Positions 43,769 to 55,464 of a stretch of DNA of 64,000 nt are shown piece after piece. Below the pieces are notes generated by a model. That model saw nothing but the letters and a program-made list of their open reading frames with translations, made no database searches and was not told where the DNA came from. Every line of letters begins with the position of its first letter. Within the stretch, counting starts at the first letter, position 1. Source of the stretch: Rhizoclosmatium globosum (taxonomy: Eukaryota; Chytridiomycota; Chytridiomycetes; Chytridiales; Chytriomycetaceae); assembly GCA_002104985.1 (NCBI GenBank), contig MCGO01000014.1, positions 578,501 through 642,500 on the forward strand, written 5' to 3'. The translations under genes and the position numbers were made by a program.

Positions 43769-43907
43769 GGGTAGGTGTTGGTATGCTTTTGTAGATGGTA
43801 AGTGATTGATGAATGCGGCTTCTTTTCGTTCCAAGTCAAATTGCTAATTTTGGAACAACATAAACCCACTCTCAATTTACTCCTTCATGAGGTATTTATT
43901 ATTAGGA

Positions 43908-45675
43908 TCAGAATTCTACATCATTTAACCGTTGTTTCAAAGAGTTCCAGTACTGTAACCGAACTGTTGCTTCTTTTGCCTTGACAAGGTCGCCTTCTGG
44001 AAACACTTTTGCCAGAATTTCAATTTCCTTCGCGATACGTTCTGTTAATTATATATCAGGTTAGATTTCCATACTCAGTTAGAGATGAGGATTGGAGTAA
44101 AACGCTTATAATTGTTCGCTATCGCTCACAGTTCTTCTGCCTACGGCAACGAGCCTCACTCATGGTCTCGCTTCGCGAAGACTCGTTCGCTGTCACTCAC
44201 GGTAATTTGAAGCCTTTATCAATACATGCCTCCACCTCACGGTACCGAGCTTCGCTCATTATCGTTGTTCGCTATCGCTCACAGTTCTCCTGCCTACGGC
44301 AACGAGCTTCGCTCATGGTCTCGTTTCGCAAAGTCTCGTTCGCTGTCGCTCACAATGCATCTTCCTCACAATGAGACCTGCCTTCATAAAGGAAACGAGC
44401 TTCGCTCGTGCTATCGCTTCGCGCTCGAAATCTCGCTTCGCAAAAGGCTCGTTCGCTACCGCTCACTCCTGAATAACATACCTTCATTCTCACGAACCAA
44501 AACATCCAAATCGGATTTCGAAGAAACCTCTTCAATAGCCTCCCAAATATCCATGATACGCATCAAATCAGTAGGGGACATACACGTTTTAGAGTCCCTT
44601 TATCAATATATGCCTCTGTCTCACAATACTGAGCTTCGCTCATTATCGTTGTTCGCTATCGCTCGCAGTTCTTCTGCCTACGGTAACGAGCTTCGCTCAT
44701 GGTCTCGCTTTGCGAAGTCTCGTTCGCTGTCGCTCACAATGCTTTGTCCAGACGAAAACGAGCTTCGCTCGTGCTATCGCTTCTCGAAGATTCTCTCGCT
44801 TCGCGAAGGCTCGTTCGCTGCCGCTCACAATGCACCTGCCTTCATAAAGGAAACGAGCTTCGCTCGTGCTATCGCTTCGCGCTCGAAATCTCGCTTCGCA
44901 AAAGGCTCGTTCGCTACCGCTCACTCCTGAATAACATACCTTCATTCTCACGAACCAAAACATCCAAATCGGATTTCGAAGAAACCTCTTCAATAGCCTC
45001 CCAAATATCCATGATACGCATTAGGTCGGTGGGGGACATACCCGTTTTTGAGTCCCCTTCATCAATATGAATTCCGTTGAGATGGAGCAAGTATTTCGCA
45101 CGAGAGAGAGGGGATCGGAGTGTTTGGTACGCTTTGTTTAAGAATGTAGATTGTTTGTCCGAGTAGATGCGTTCTTTCTGTCAGTGTTTTTGTGTGTTTA
45201 ATAGAGGCGTAATTCTGAAGAGAAAGAGGAAAGAAACCCCCACCTCGTCCAAGTGAGCTTGTTTATCCGGATGCACCTGTTTTTGCAGATTGTGGAAACG
45301 CAGTTTGAGATCCTTCTGGTCGATTGCGAAAGTTGCATCCGAGAAACCGAGGATTGTGAAGAAGGAGGATTGCGGATGGACTGGCTGGATTGCGCCGCAG
45401 TGGCTTGGCTTTTGTGTCGGTGAATTTGGTGAATTCGGAGAAAGAAGAGGCATCGAAGAAGAAGACGAAGAAGAAGAACACGTTGGACTCGGAGTGCACA
45501 AGTGTTTGCCGCACTTCCAACAAGACGTTAAAGGAAGACGCTCAACTCGTTCTGGTTTGGAACTGGACGAAGTGCTGTGGTTGTGGCTGCTGTAGCGGGA
45601 CACACTGAAGAGAGGGCGGGTGTGTGTTATCGAAGGTGGGTGTGCGAGGAGCCGGCGAGTGAATGTGGAAAACAT
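43908..45675 (-). CDS. HSC20: Mitochondrial Fe-S co-chaperone HSC20/JAC1 (HscB)
   Basis: Start at the ATG at 45675 (MFSTFTRRLLAHPP), a basic mitochondrial-type presequence. Exons 45675-45244, 45177-44940 and 44041-43908. The zinc-finger-like region (CWKCGKHLC, later HCGAIQP) precedes the J domain (SFFTILGFSDATF, then LQKQVHPDKQ with the HPD motif that activates Hsp70). The C-terminal HscB helices include GMSPTDLMRIMDIWEAIEEV, which binds the scaffold ISCU, and the last exon ends RLQYWNSLKQRLNDVEF. The protein hands Fe-S clusters from ISCU to recipients with mitochondrial Hsp70. The second intron is 898 bp, over ten times the local norm, and filled with repeats, including a copy of the end of exon 2. 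Splicing could be affected. Confidence 0.9.
44100..44938. repeat. Repeat cluster with duplicated exon fragment inside the HSC20 intron
   Basis: At least six units built from GAGCTTCGCTC, CTCGCTTCGCGAAG and CTCGTTCGCT with CGCTCAC endings lie between 44120 and 44935. They are partly self-complementary and can form hairpins. Among them, 44460 to about 44605 repeats the end of exon 2 and its donor (44927-45065 in the true exon) with a few base changes, together with part of the flanking repeat. The same TTCATAAAGGAAACGAGCTT block occurs at 44383 and 44843. An internal duplication seems to have copied repeat plus exon end. Confidence 0.8.
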
Positions 45676-45761
45676 TTCTAACAGCGATTTCAACAGATAG
45701 ACAAAACAGTCTTTATGAAGAACAGTAAATTAATTCCCAAATTGTGAAATAGACGTGATGC

Positions 45762-46874
45762 TTAGTCATCCTCTTCTTCCATTGCTGCACGGTCCTCTCC
45801 TCCCTCTTCATCATCCTCTTCGTTGGATCCATCCACTACCTCGTATCCATCCGTGTCAGACCAGTGCCCAACAATCCTCACATTGAACTTGGCCATCTTA
45901 AAGTTGAAGTGTTTCAACAGTTGTGCCTGGTTTGTTGTCAATGGTTCGCCCTCTGTGCAGATTGTGTACTCTCGCATGAGCATAATAACACCTGCGTCAT
46001 GAGGAGTTGAGTATTTTGATAATAAAATATATCCACCACGCGGGAGGCAATTAAAGGAAAGTTAAAACGAAATGGACACGAACCTCCTTTCAAAAGTGTG
46101 GGCATACCAAGGCCTCGCAATTGTGTCTCCATGTTGTTTGGGAATGCCATGATTTCTTCTTTGGCGGTTGGAAGGTACGATGGAGCCAATTCATCCTCCA
46201 CAGTGTCCATTTCAACTGCTTCAATTCTGCGGAACACGGGACCTGCTGGTAAAGTAATTGTGTGTGTTGCTACCACTCCGTTTCTTGCGAAATCTGTGTG
46301 CACGTATTGGCTGAAAGCTCTGCATGATCATTTGTGTCAATAAAAAACCCCAACCCAACCAACACCACCAAGAAACACACACGTACTCTCTAATCTCGTC
46401 CAACCCAAGTTGACTAAAACAAAGCCCCACATCGCCCTTCAACGCCTCCCCAACAAACCGAAGTCCCTCCTTAAACTCGTGCTCGCGATCAGGCCCTCCA
46501 AGCGCCTTTGCGATTACTCTGTTGTTTCCGAAAAAGAAGGTTGTGTTTTGCGTTTTCATGCCCTGGCGCATTGCTTTTAGGATAATGTTGCGCATGTTTG
46601 AGACGGAGATGACGTAGCAGTGTGGGTTCTCGTCGGCGGCGGTGCGGACCTTTTTCGTTTGGGTTTGATTGGTTTGATGTGGTTTGATGTGGTATGGATT
46701 GAATTGGTTATGAGGGTAATGGATGGAAGAGAGACAGTGCGTGTTAGATGGTCAAGTACATGATCAGATCTAATAAGAGAAAAGTACCTTGTCGAATAAC
46801 ACTGACTTGGAATCTTTGCCCTTCTTTTCAGTTCGGGTCAGTGCAACAACCTTGTTTCGTTTTGACTTGGGCAT
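45762..46874 (-). CDS. MRT4: 60S ribosome assembly factor MRT4 (P0-like)
   Basis: Exons 46874-46788, 46649-46387, 46319-46084 and 45991-45762, all GT-AG and in frame, about 271 residues. The start MPKSKRNKVVALTRTEKKGK is the typical MRT4 N-terminus. It is followed by a uL10-like domain with NMRNIILKAMRQG, FFFGNNRVIAKALG, TLPAGPVFRR and NNMETQLRGLGMPTLLKGG, and ends with FNVRIVGHWS plus an acidic tail (NEEDDEEGGEDRAAMEEEDD). MRT4 occupies the P0 site on pre-60S particles in the nucleolus until it is exchanged for P0 in the cytoplasm. Length and domain order fit yeast Mrt4. Confidence 0.92.
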
Positions 46875-47349
46875 TTCTGTTGTGGTTGCTTTTTTGGACT
46901 GGTGTGTGCAAGAAAAAAAAAGAAAGAAGGATGAGAGAGGTGGTGACCCAAAACAAGAGAAAGAGGATCGAATTGGAGAGGAATGGTTATGTCAATGAGG
47001 AATGGTAGTTATTGAAAGGTTGAAGGTTTATATGGATTGAAGCCTTGGGTATTCCGTCAATTTCAGATCAGTCACGTTGCACTCTGGCTAAACTGAGTTA
47101 AGAATATAGAATAATAGACCTTTAATATACTTGGTGTAAAAGTGGCAGAAATTACCCAATTTAACTTGTCCGTTTTTGCGCCACCATCATCGCTTTTGGT
47201 TCAGCTCTACCGTCAACTTGGTCAAGGCCCCGACTCTATTCAGAACTCAACCATATCGATATTTTGTAAGTATTCATCGTAATTGATTGACATGGTCGCT
47301 AACGAACTCAGACTCACTCAATCCCAGGCCAATAACAACCAATTAAAAC
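46875..47349. other. Divergent intergenic region between MRT4 and a small membrane-protein gene
   Basis: No gene is recognised. The two flanking genes point away from each other, so both promoters should be here. A purine-rich stretch (46910-46990) lies near the MRT4 side. A CT-rich, AG-ending segment near 47230-47330 could be a 5'-UTR intron of the rightward gene. Confidence 0.4.
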
Positions 47350-47616
47350 ATGTCAACTCCTACTCCCGCCAAAATACACTTTGTCAAAACAGGGCTTGTC
47401 TTCTTGCCAGGCATTCTGTCTCTCTTGTTTGGTCTGGGGCTCATCATTACAATGGCAGTGTCGACTTCAGTGGATAAGGTTGTGGTGTATGTTTGTACGG
47501 TTTGTCAAATGATCTTTACTGCCGCTGCTTTGAAGAATCAGTCGTTGCTTTGGCCGGCTCCGGGTAGAGAAGAGGGGGTTGTGGAGGTTGTCGAGAGTAA
47601 ACTGGGGGATGCTTGA
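47350..47616 (+). CDS. Small two-helix membrane protein, function unknown
   Basis: 88 residues from the ATG at 47350 (MSTPTPAKIHFVKTG). Two hydrophobic segments, LVFLPGILSLLFGLGLIITM and VVVYVCTVCQMIFTAAAL, make a hairpin in the membrane. The C-terminus is polar (GREEGVVEVVESKLGDA). AATAAA follows 20 bases after the stop. No family is recognised; the size and layout fit small fungal membrane accessory proteins. Confidence 0.55.
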   Translation: MSTPTPAKIHFVKTGLVFLPGILSLLFGLGLIITMAVSTSVDKVVVYVCTVCQMIFTAAALKNQSLLWPAPGREEGVVEVVESKLGDA

Positions 47617-47669
47617 AATCTCTGATACATATTGTAATAAAACTTGTGTAAGTATATAGTTTCTCTTTT

Positions 47670-50600
47670 TTATGGCAACCCAACCATTCCTCTCAACGCT
47701 TTCGAATTCGTAGGACCCGTCTCCATAACCATTCCTGCAAACACACCCCCCTCCCGCTCCAACAACGCTCGCGGCGTATCGTATTCCACAACCTTTCCAG
47801 CATCAAGCACCAGGATCTTATCGTAATCCATAACGGTGTTCAGTCGATGCGCGATTGTCAGGATCGTTGTTTGTGACATTGTCGATCTGAGTGCTTGTTG
47901 GATCAAGTGGTCCGTTTCTAGGTCGACGTTTGCGGTGCATTCGTCGAGGACCAGGAGTTTTGGGGATCGGAGGATCGCGCGGGAGAGGCAGAGGAGTTGG
48001 CGTTGGCCGACGGAGAGGTTTTCGCCGAGAGAGTCGACTGGGATTGTAGGTTAGAATTTCAGGGTTTTTTATGAAGGGGATTCAACAAACCTGGTGCGTT
48101 TAGACCGCCTTCCATTGCGGTGATTGCCAACTTCATTCCTGAGGACTCGAGAGCGGTCCAAATGTCGTGGTCTTGGTGTTCGTTGAATGGATCTAAGTTG
48201 GATCGAACTGTTCCTGAAAATAGGATCGGGTCTTGTGGGATGATGGATAACCTTGACCGTAAGTCTTTCACACCCAACGTGGAAATATCGATTCCGTCGA
48301 TTTTGATGCTTCCCACGTCGGCTTCGAGGATGCGGAATAGGGATAGCATTAACGAGGATTTCCCGCTTCCTGTTCGTCCTACGACACCCACTTTTTCGTG
48401 TTTGTTGATGTTGAGGGTGATGTTTGTGAGGACGAGGGGGAGGTGCGGTTGGTACCGCATAGACAGGTTGTCGAATTCGATTTTCCCTTCTGAAGGCCAG
48501 TTTTGAGGGGGAAGGGTGGAATCAATTGTTCCTGGGGGTTCGGTTTCAATGTGGGATGCGTAATAGTTCATTCGCTCGATGGAGACGAGTTGGACTTCTG
48601 CGTCTGTGAATTGTCTGATGCAGAGAGAGAGGAGTTGGGTTACTTGGAGGACGTAGGATAGTGCGAGGCCTATCATTGCCGGGTTTATGGTTTCGCGAGA
48701 GATTACGCCAAAGAGGGCTGTGAAGAGAATGAGAAGATTTCCAATTATTTCGAGGCGAATTCCGAGCCATCTTGCGCCGGTTGTTTGGAGATAGTATGGT
48801 GTGTTGTTTGTGTCGATTAAAGTGTCGGTTTTTGAGATGAATCGTGGTTGAACTCGGTAGGCACGGATTGTGGCAACCCCAGTCATTGATTCGCTTACGT
48901 GGGCGTATAAAGGACTCTGTATTAATAGCCAATCAGTTTTATAATTCAGATATTGTGGAAACGTACTCTTGTCAAAGCATCAAGTCTCTTGAGCTCTCGT
49001 GCATTTGACCGATAGACAGCCTGGAAATGATAGTACACAGCCATGAGAGGAATCAAGAGAATCAAGAACCAGCCGCCCGTGACAACAGTAACCAGCGTAA
49101 ATGTGGATATTGCTGTTCCAAATGTAATCAAGAAAAGTCGGATTCCATCGGGCAGTGTGTTATCAATTATATCTTGATCTCGAGAAAAGCGATTTAGAAT
49201 GCGACCCAGAGGGTTTGTGTCAAAGAATGTCACTGGCGCATGGAATACACGGTTCAAGGCTTTTTCGTGGAGGTCTTTTGCAGCGCGAATGGCTCCGATT
49301 GCGATCAAGATTGAAAAGAGAACCAGAAAGACGGCTTGAGTTAAGCCTAAACCAAGATAGATGTACAGGTATTGGTTTGTTGAGAGACCTTCGAGTGAGT
49401 TGTTTGTCCAGAATACAAGCCATAAGTCGTTTGTCACTTTGGCTCCCTATCAAACAGTTTAGATACACTTTACTCTATAAAACCAATTTGAGCACAAACC
49501 TGAGCCAGAACGAGAACCGTCAACATGAAAATCAGAAAACCTGTTCCACCCATCGCAATTGCGAAAGAAACGAAAATGGAAGTCTTGACACCTCCTTCTC
49601 CTCTTTCTTCAGCTTTTATCAACGCAGTTTCTCCCTTTGATGCGACCTTAGAGTCTTCGACTTTTTCCTTGGTTTTATTTTCTGATGCCTCGGCTAATTG
49701 ATCCTCTGATTCAGAGGCGATTCCTCCATAACTGTTCATGAGTTCATAAAAGTCACCCTTGTTGTTCATAAGCTCTTTGTAAGACCCAAATTCGGAAATA
49801 TGGCCGTCTTTTAGAGTCATAACTAAGTCGCACTGTGGGACGAAATGAAGTTGATGGGTTACGAGGAGTCGCGTTTTGGATTTCATTGCGGTTTGGATGC
49901 AGTTTTCGAATATGTGTTTTCCGACGTGTGCTGTGATTCAGGTAAGACGGCGGTATGTTTGAGATAAAGGACTTACCATCGACAGCTGAGAGGGGGTCAT
50001 CCATGAGGACTATCGAGGAATCGAAATATACGAGTCGTGCAAGGGATACACGTTGTTTCTGACCACCAGACAGGTTGATTCCTTTTTCTCCAATCTCTGC
50101 TGCGTCGCCGCCGGAAAGAACTGCGAGATCCTTTCTTAGTGCACACGCATCAATGGCAGCGTCATAACGCTCTTGATTAAACGGTAAACCAAAGAGAATG
50201 TTTTCTTTGAGTGATGTGTTCATTATCCATGGCTGTTGGGGAGCGAAGCCGACGGATCCTGAAAACTGGACTCTTGCAGCGGTGTTTGTGGGTTTAAGTT
50301 GACCAACAAGAGCTGATAGTAGGGATGATTTCCCGCTTCCGACGGCGCCGACTATCGCAACTAATGAGCCTTCAGGAATGGTGAAGTTTAAGTTGGAGAT
50401 GGTGGATTTTATGGAGGGAAGCGGTGATGTCTTGGGAATTTCTTGCAGTAGAATAGCGTTTGAAAGAAGCTGTGCTTCTGAATCAAAGTTTCGAGAGAGA
50501 CGGTGTAAAGAAGTGCTCGTCGGAGTTGACCGCCCGGCCGCATCCTCCACGACATTATGTTCCTCAGTTTCAATTTGAATGGCTACATCTTCAACAGAGA

Positions 50601-52063
50601 GTGACCCAGTTGTTTCCCAAACAAAATCACCATTCTCAACCACAACAGCTGCGGTGTCGGCAGAATTGGTGACATACTCGGGTTCAAAAGTCAACTCCGG
50701 GCTTTCCAAAAGTGCTTGAATACGTTCGATGGCCACCTTTGCATCCGCATAGACACCGATAATAATGGGCGACCATTGGATTGGGTTTCGCAGGTTGTTG
50801 AATAACGCCAATGAAGTGAAAATCGCGACAGTGTCGAATACCGGGGATATAACAAAGTAGACGGCGAAACTGATACTTGCAGCGAGGACGGGTAATGCGA
50901 AACCAGATGCGGTGATGACGGATCGGATCAAATTGGCGTTAATTACGGCTTTCAGTTCAGGAGAGCGAATGTCTGCAACACGAGAGAGAAAGGAGTCTTC
51001 CCATGCGAAAAATTTGATGATTCGGATTGATGAAAGTGATTCTGATGTGAGACGCACTCGTTGGTCAGTTAATCCCGCGTTTTGTTTTCGCAAAGCGACG
51101 AGGGCCTTGATAATAAACATTTGAAGCGGTACAGTGATAAGAAGCATTGATATTCCTGCAAGAGAGGATGGACCGAGAACCCACAAAAGCAATGCGATAA
51201 CGTAGGTTGTTTGCAGCATATAACTCCAAGCGAGATGGAAAAAGACCATGAACAGATCGAGCCGAACCAAGTCTGTGGATATAATATTTGTGATTCGACC
51301 TGCGTTAAATTCCTGACGGGCTGCACCGGATAGTCGAAGTGATTTCCGGTAGACTACAGCCGTCAACACACCACGGACCTGAAACGAAGTAAGCGGATAA
51401 ATGCGAGAAACCCTGAAGAACACGTACAATCATTCCAAACTTGTTGCATCGCTGGAAGAAGAAGCCGAAACAGACCGATGAAATCATTGAAATCACAAAG
51501 ATCCCAATTGCGTATCCGTATCCAGGACCAGCGGAGATTTGCGCGGAGGAAGAGTGTTGAATAAACGAGATCAGGGCCTTCATTAAGAGTGGAGCAGAGC
51601 AGAATCCAATGTCGGATACGAACTTGAGCTGTTTCCGATGTCGATCAGCTACAATGTATAATAAAGAGAGGGTACTCACAGCTCCCACGGTAAGGTACTT
51701 GCGACCAATCATCTTGATCAGTATCCTCACAACGGATGGCTTAGCAGCTTCCGGGTTTGTATCGGTTGTCTCTAGCGAGAGTTCGTAAGCTGCTTGCTGG
51801 TCTCTCCACAGGGCCTCGAACTGGTCTGCCATTGCCCTGACTTGCAGGTCATTCTGCAGTTTGTACAAGTGGTGGATCTCGAGCGTGTTCTTGTGGCCAA
51901 AGCGGAACAGCGGATTGAGCCCTGGTCAGCTGTCAAACCAAACAAGAAACAAGATAGTCACCCGGATGGACTTACAAGAAAAGAGGGAGAAGGAAAGCGG
52001 GTCTGATTTGTATTCCGGCCACTCGCCTGGCTCAAATTCGCTGCCTTGCGCTTCCTTGGACAT
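47670..52063 (-). CDS. ABCC-type (MRP) ABC transporter, full length
   Basis: Assembled from about nine exons on the reverse strand, starting at the ATG at 52063 ([15 protein letters not shown]). Every junction checked keeps the frame with short GT-AG introns, for example 51975-51922 and the 51-bp intron before LKFVSDIG. Order is membrane domain 1 (from [16 protein letters not shown]), NBD1, membrane domain 2, NBD2. NBD1 has [18 protein letters not shown] and [12 protein letters not shown], with Asp where the catalytic Glu is expected, as is usual in this subfamily. NBD2 has [25 protein letters not shown] and [12 protein letters not shown], with Glu. The family exports glutathione conjugates and organic anions across plasma or vacuolar membranes. 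No extra N-terminal TMD0 is seen, so it is of the short MRP type. Confidence 0.92.
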
Positions 52064-52389
52064 CCGTCAATCTTTGGAGGTGACAAATCAAATCACATTG
52101 AATAGTAATACCCGAAGAGTCATAAAGAGAGTGAAATCCTGCAATAGATTAATTACTTTGAAGCTATTGGAAAACATTTCACGTAATATCCTTAATCGAT
52201 GTTCATTATCCATCGAGTTGTCCTCTTTGCGAAGAGAGCGTGCACGGAAAAGTACCAGACTGCCTTTTCTAATTGATTGGTACACGAAAATATTGTGAAA
52301 TTGAGAGGTTCAGTCGTAAAACAAAATCAAGATTCGGAGAGTTCAGTTCAACGAAAAAAAAAACTCGCACTCAAACCACTCAAACAGCC

Positions 52390-54246
52390 ATGTCTCTACA
52401 GTTTACGCCTCCTCTCGCTGGTTTGGCGCATAACTTTCACCTCCCTTTGGCTTCAAATGTCTCCTCGTCCATTTCTTTGTTTTCCAAGCCAGCCCCTGTC
52501 GGTCCGCACTCTCGCGATGGATCCACTCAATCTTATTGGGTGACGTACCATGGCGGACCAGTGATCAAAAACGTCGAAGTCCGTCCGCTTTGGTATGGGA
52601 ACATTTCAACTGCGTCCGATCTAGATTCAATGTACAAGGCTGTTGTCCAATCTTCTTGGTGGGACATCCTATCGCAATACGGTGCTGGTCGCGGAAAATC
52701 ATACACTGGTGTTACGATTCCTGCAAATATTGATGCCTCTGCCGGGTTTGTCACTGATGTCCAGATCCAGACTCTCTTTGTCAACATGGTTCAAGCTGGT
52801 ACAATCAAGCCAACTGAAAACACATACTACCCGCTCCACTTTCCTCCTGGTGTCTCAATTCAAATTGGAACAGTTGGGGCAAGCTCTTGCCAGGTTTTCT
52901 GCGGTTACCACAACGTTATTGATATTTCAAGCTTGAAAGTTGGAGCGCAATACTTGAAGTATGGCGTCATGTTTGACGTTTCTGATCCTACCTGCAATTG
53001 CCATCCAGATCCAACCAAGACTACACTTGAGAACGATTTCTTTTTGGCAACGCAGGAACTTGCTGAAGTTGTTGTCAGTCCAGCCGCGCCTTTGGTCAAG
53101 AGTTGGGAGAATGCAAATCCGTTTGGACAAATTGGAGACCTTTGTCCGTGGCAGTATGGTACCACTACAGGTCGTGATGGAAAGACTTACACCGTGCAAA
53201 CTTTGTGGTCAAATGTTGACAAGGCTTGTGTCACTGCAGGAAAGGCTGATATTGCATTGCTGCCTCCTGTTGGCAGTGTTTGTTATCCTGCTTTGAACAG
53301 TGTTGAAGTTTACCCCATTGGTTCAGTTGCCAGTGAGCAGGGATTTAACCTTCAATGGAATGGGTCTGACTGGAACAAGTTACATCATTGTGGTACGTTT
53401 ATTTGTGGAATTTTAATAATATTGACATTGAGATTTGTTTACAGATGGACGTTACTATCTCCCACGTTGTTATCCAAATACTGCATCAGGAAATGTGGAG
53501 GGTGCGCAATCAAGCAGCAATGGTCACAATCAAGTAGCGCTTTTCAATCCGTTTGATTATCCTATTCAAGCTGACATCGGAGAGTGTATTGTAGGTGCTG
53601 ATCCAGGTAAATTAATTTAAGTCTAGGATGTACTTTGAAAAACTCTCCCTCAGCTCTTCCAAACGATCCGTGCACAAAGAATGGAGACTACACCTGTAGT
53701 GACGATGTATTGACAATCTATCAGTGTGGTTACGTTGCTGGCAATACTCTTGCGTGGAGACCTTTCCAGCAGTGTCAAACCGGAACTCGTTGCTCTGTTA
53801 ACTCACCAAAAAACTACGTTGGTTGCGTGATTGACCCCATTCCCGTGCTTCCTTCCCCACCAGCACCCATTGTTGACAACTGGTAATCCTTCTTGTTGTT
53901 ACAGACAAAACAGCTGTTAACTCTTGTATTGTGGTTTAGTTATCCATTCTGCGATTATAACAATGAGCTTTATGTTGCTGGAACTTTCTGCTCAGCTCAT
54001 GGCGCCAATTACCATTCCGATGGATACCAATTCAATTACGTCCAATTCTGTGGTAGGCTTGTTGCAAACCATCATAATGATACTGATCCAAACACAATAG
54101 ATGCAAAGGCTATTCCAAAGTGTTATCCCACTACTTGGTATCCAGGGCTTCCAGGACTTGGTCCAGGAAGTCAGGTGACATTGGGTGGGGCTAACTGGTA
54201 CCTTGATGGAAATTATAACTGGGTCTATGCAAACCCATGTTCCTAA
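52390..54246 (+). CDS. Cys-rich, probably extracellular protein with C-terminal carbohydrate-binding-like repeats
   Basis: Exons 52390-53392, 53445-53606, 53654-53882 and 53940-54246 join in frame through three GT-AG introns (52, 47 and 57 bp), giving about 566 residues. The start MSLQFTPPLAGLAHNF is not a classic signal peptide, so a further 5' exon or another start is possible. The main domain has YHGGPVIKNVEVRPLWYGN, SSWWDILSQYGAG and IGTVGASSCQVFCGYHN. This recalls the EXORDIUM/phosphate-induced protein fold, a tentative match. A following region is rich in Cys (DPCTKNGDYTCSDDVLTIYQC, QTGTRC), like small carbohydrate-binding modules. The end (VAGTFCSAHGANY, WYLDGNYNWVYANPCS) is also Cys/Trp-rich. 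A cell-wall or host-surface role is plausible. Confidence 0.68.
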
Positions 54247-54955
54247 ACATTTCATTCCTTCCTGTTCATTTGATATAGTTCTTTTGAAGTGCTCCTTTGA
54301 AATAAAAGGCAAGATTTTAAATGGTGCTGGTGTTGGTTGTTTTCTACCTTCTCTTCATGCGATTTTGCTCAACCGATTATGGAAATGCCGGAAAGTGGAT
54401 ATTCTTCCACTTACATCGGATATTCATTGTATTGCGTCGAAATTCAAATGATACTGTTGATTCTTTAACACTACGAGAAAAGTAAATACCATACATCAGT
54501 GTTTGATCCTCCTGAGATGAATTTGTCACGGTATTTGCATAATGGAAACGCAAGTCCTGAAATTGTGGCGGGCGGTTCAAAAAATGGCCGTAAGAAGGAA
54601 CAAATCGCCATGATTCCATCTTCTTAACGTTTAAATTACGTGAATGAAGCAACATATTTTTTAAGAAGAGAGCGTGGTGAAAGATGTAAGGCGGGTTTGG
54701 TAAGTTGATTCTAATAATTAAATATATTAACAAATCGTTTGCAACGGTGAATTGAGTTATGTTGTTATAAAAATCGCTAATCATTCGTTTTATGATGTTC
54801 TATACTCTTGGGTTAGTTGGGTTAGATTTGATGATTGTAAGTGTCTCTATTTGGTTTGATGATGTGGCTTACGAAAACTGAGGTGCGTCGTGCCGCCGCT
54901 AGGACCTTTTTAGCTTGCTTTTTTGTGTATGAAATAAGAGAATTGTTTTATTGGA
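54247..54955. other. Intergenic stretch between the Cys-rich gene and the rDNA-junction fragment
   Basis: A 135-codon reverse frame (54377-54784) is open but has no recognisable domain and is probably chance. TTTTATT at 54946-54952 reads as an AATAAAA polyadenylation signal for the reverse-strand fragment to its right. No other feature is seen. Confidence 0.4.
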
Positions 54956-55033
54956 TTAAGCACAGACACCAGGCACATCATCCCCAGTGAACAAACAGCA
55001 CATCAAAGTCCCTGCAAGCGTCAATGACGTACC
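54956..55033 (-). pseudogene. C-terminal end of an unidentified protein gene, cut at the rDNA junction
   Basis: Read on the reverse strand, the last 25-26 codons before a TAA at 54958-54956 encode AGTSLTLAGTLMCCLF then TGDDVPGVCA. This looks like the end of a membrane protein, and a polyadenylation-type AATAAAA follows directly. The coding sequence stops where 18S homology starts (about 55,032). Either a gene was broken by rDNA joining, or two unrelated segments were misjoined during assembly. The fragment is too short to assign a family, and chance coding cannot be excluded. Confidence 0.45.
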
Positions 55034-55396
55034 AGCCGCGGTAATTCCAGCTCCAATAGCGTATATTAAAGTTGTTGCAGTTAAATAGCTCGTAGTTGAA
55101 TCTTGGGCCTGGTTTGGCGGTCGCGCTCTAGGGCGTGTACTGTCGGCCGGGTCTTTTACTTGCGGGGAACGTGCGTGCCTCTCGGGGTGTGTACGGGAAC
55201 CGTGGCTATTACTTTGAAAAAATTAGAGTGTTTAAAGCAGGCGTAAGCTTGTATACATTAGCATGGAATAATAGAATAGGACTTTGGTTTTATTTTGTTG
55301 GTTTCTAGGGCCGAAGTAATGATTAATAGGGATAGTTGGGGGCATTAGTATTTAATAGTCAGAGGTGAAATTCTTGGATTTATGAAAGACTAACTT

Positions 55397-55444
<48 letters not shown>

Positions 55445-55464
55445 CAGGGGATCGAAGATGATCA
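55033..55464 (+). rRNA. 18S rRNA, middle part (5' third absent)
   Basis: Starts at CAGCCGCGGTAATTCCAGCT, the universal '530-loop' sequence. It continues through GTTGTTGCAGTTAAATAGCT, GAGGTGAAATTCTTGGATTT and TCAGGGGATCGAAGATGATC. The first roughly 570 bases expected for a fungal 18S are missing; other DNA lies upstream of 55,032. The gene is interrupted after 55,464 by a retrotransposon and resumes at 61,264. A transcript from this copy could not give a functional 18S. Confidence 0.93.

Noticed and set aside
44226..44930. 234-codon forward frame across the HSC20 intron
   Set aside because: It is made of translated tandem repeats (ELRSWSRFAKSRS type) antisense to a well-supported gene; no domain.
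54377..54784. 135-codon reverse frame between the Cys-rich gene and rDNA
   Set aside because: No domain, start context or homologue-like motif; AT-rich sequence makes chance openness likely.
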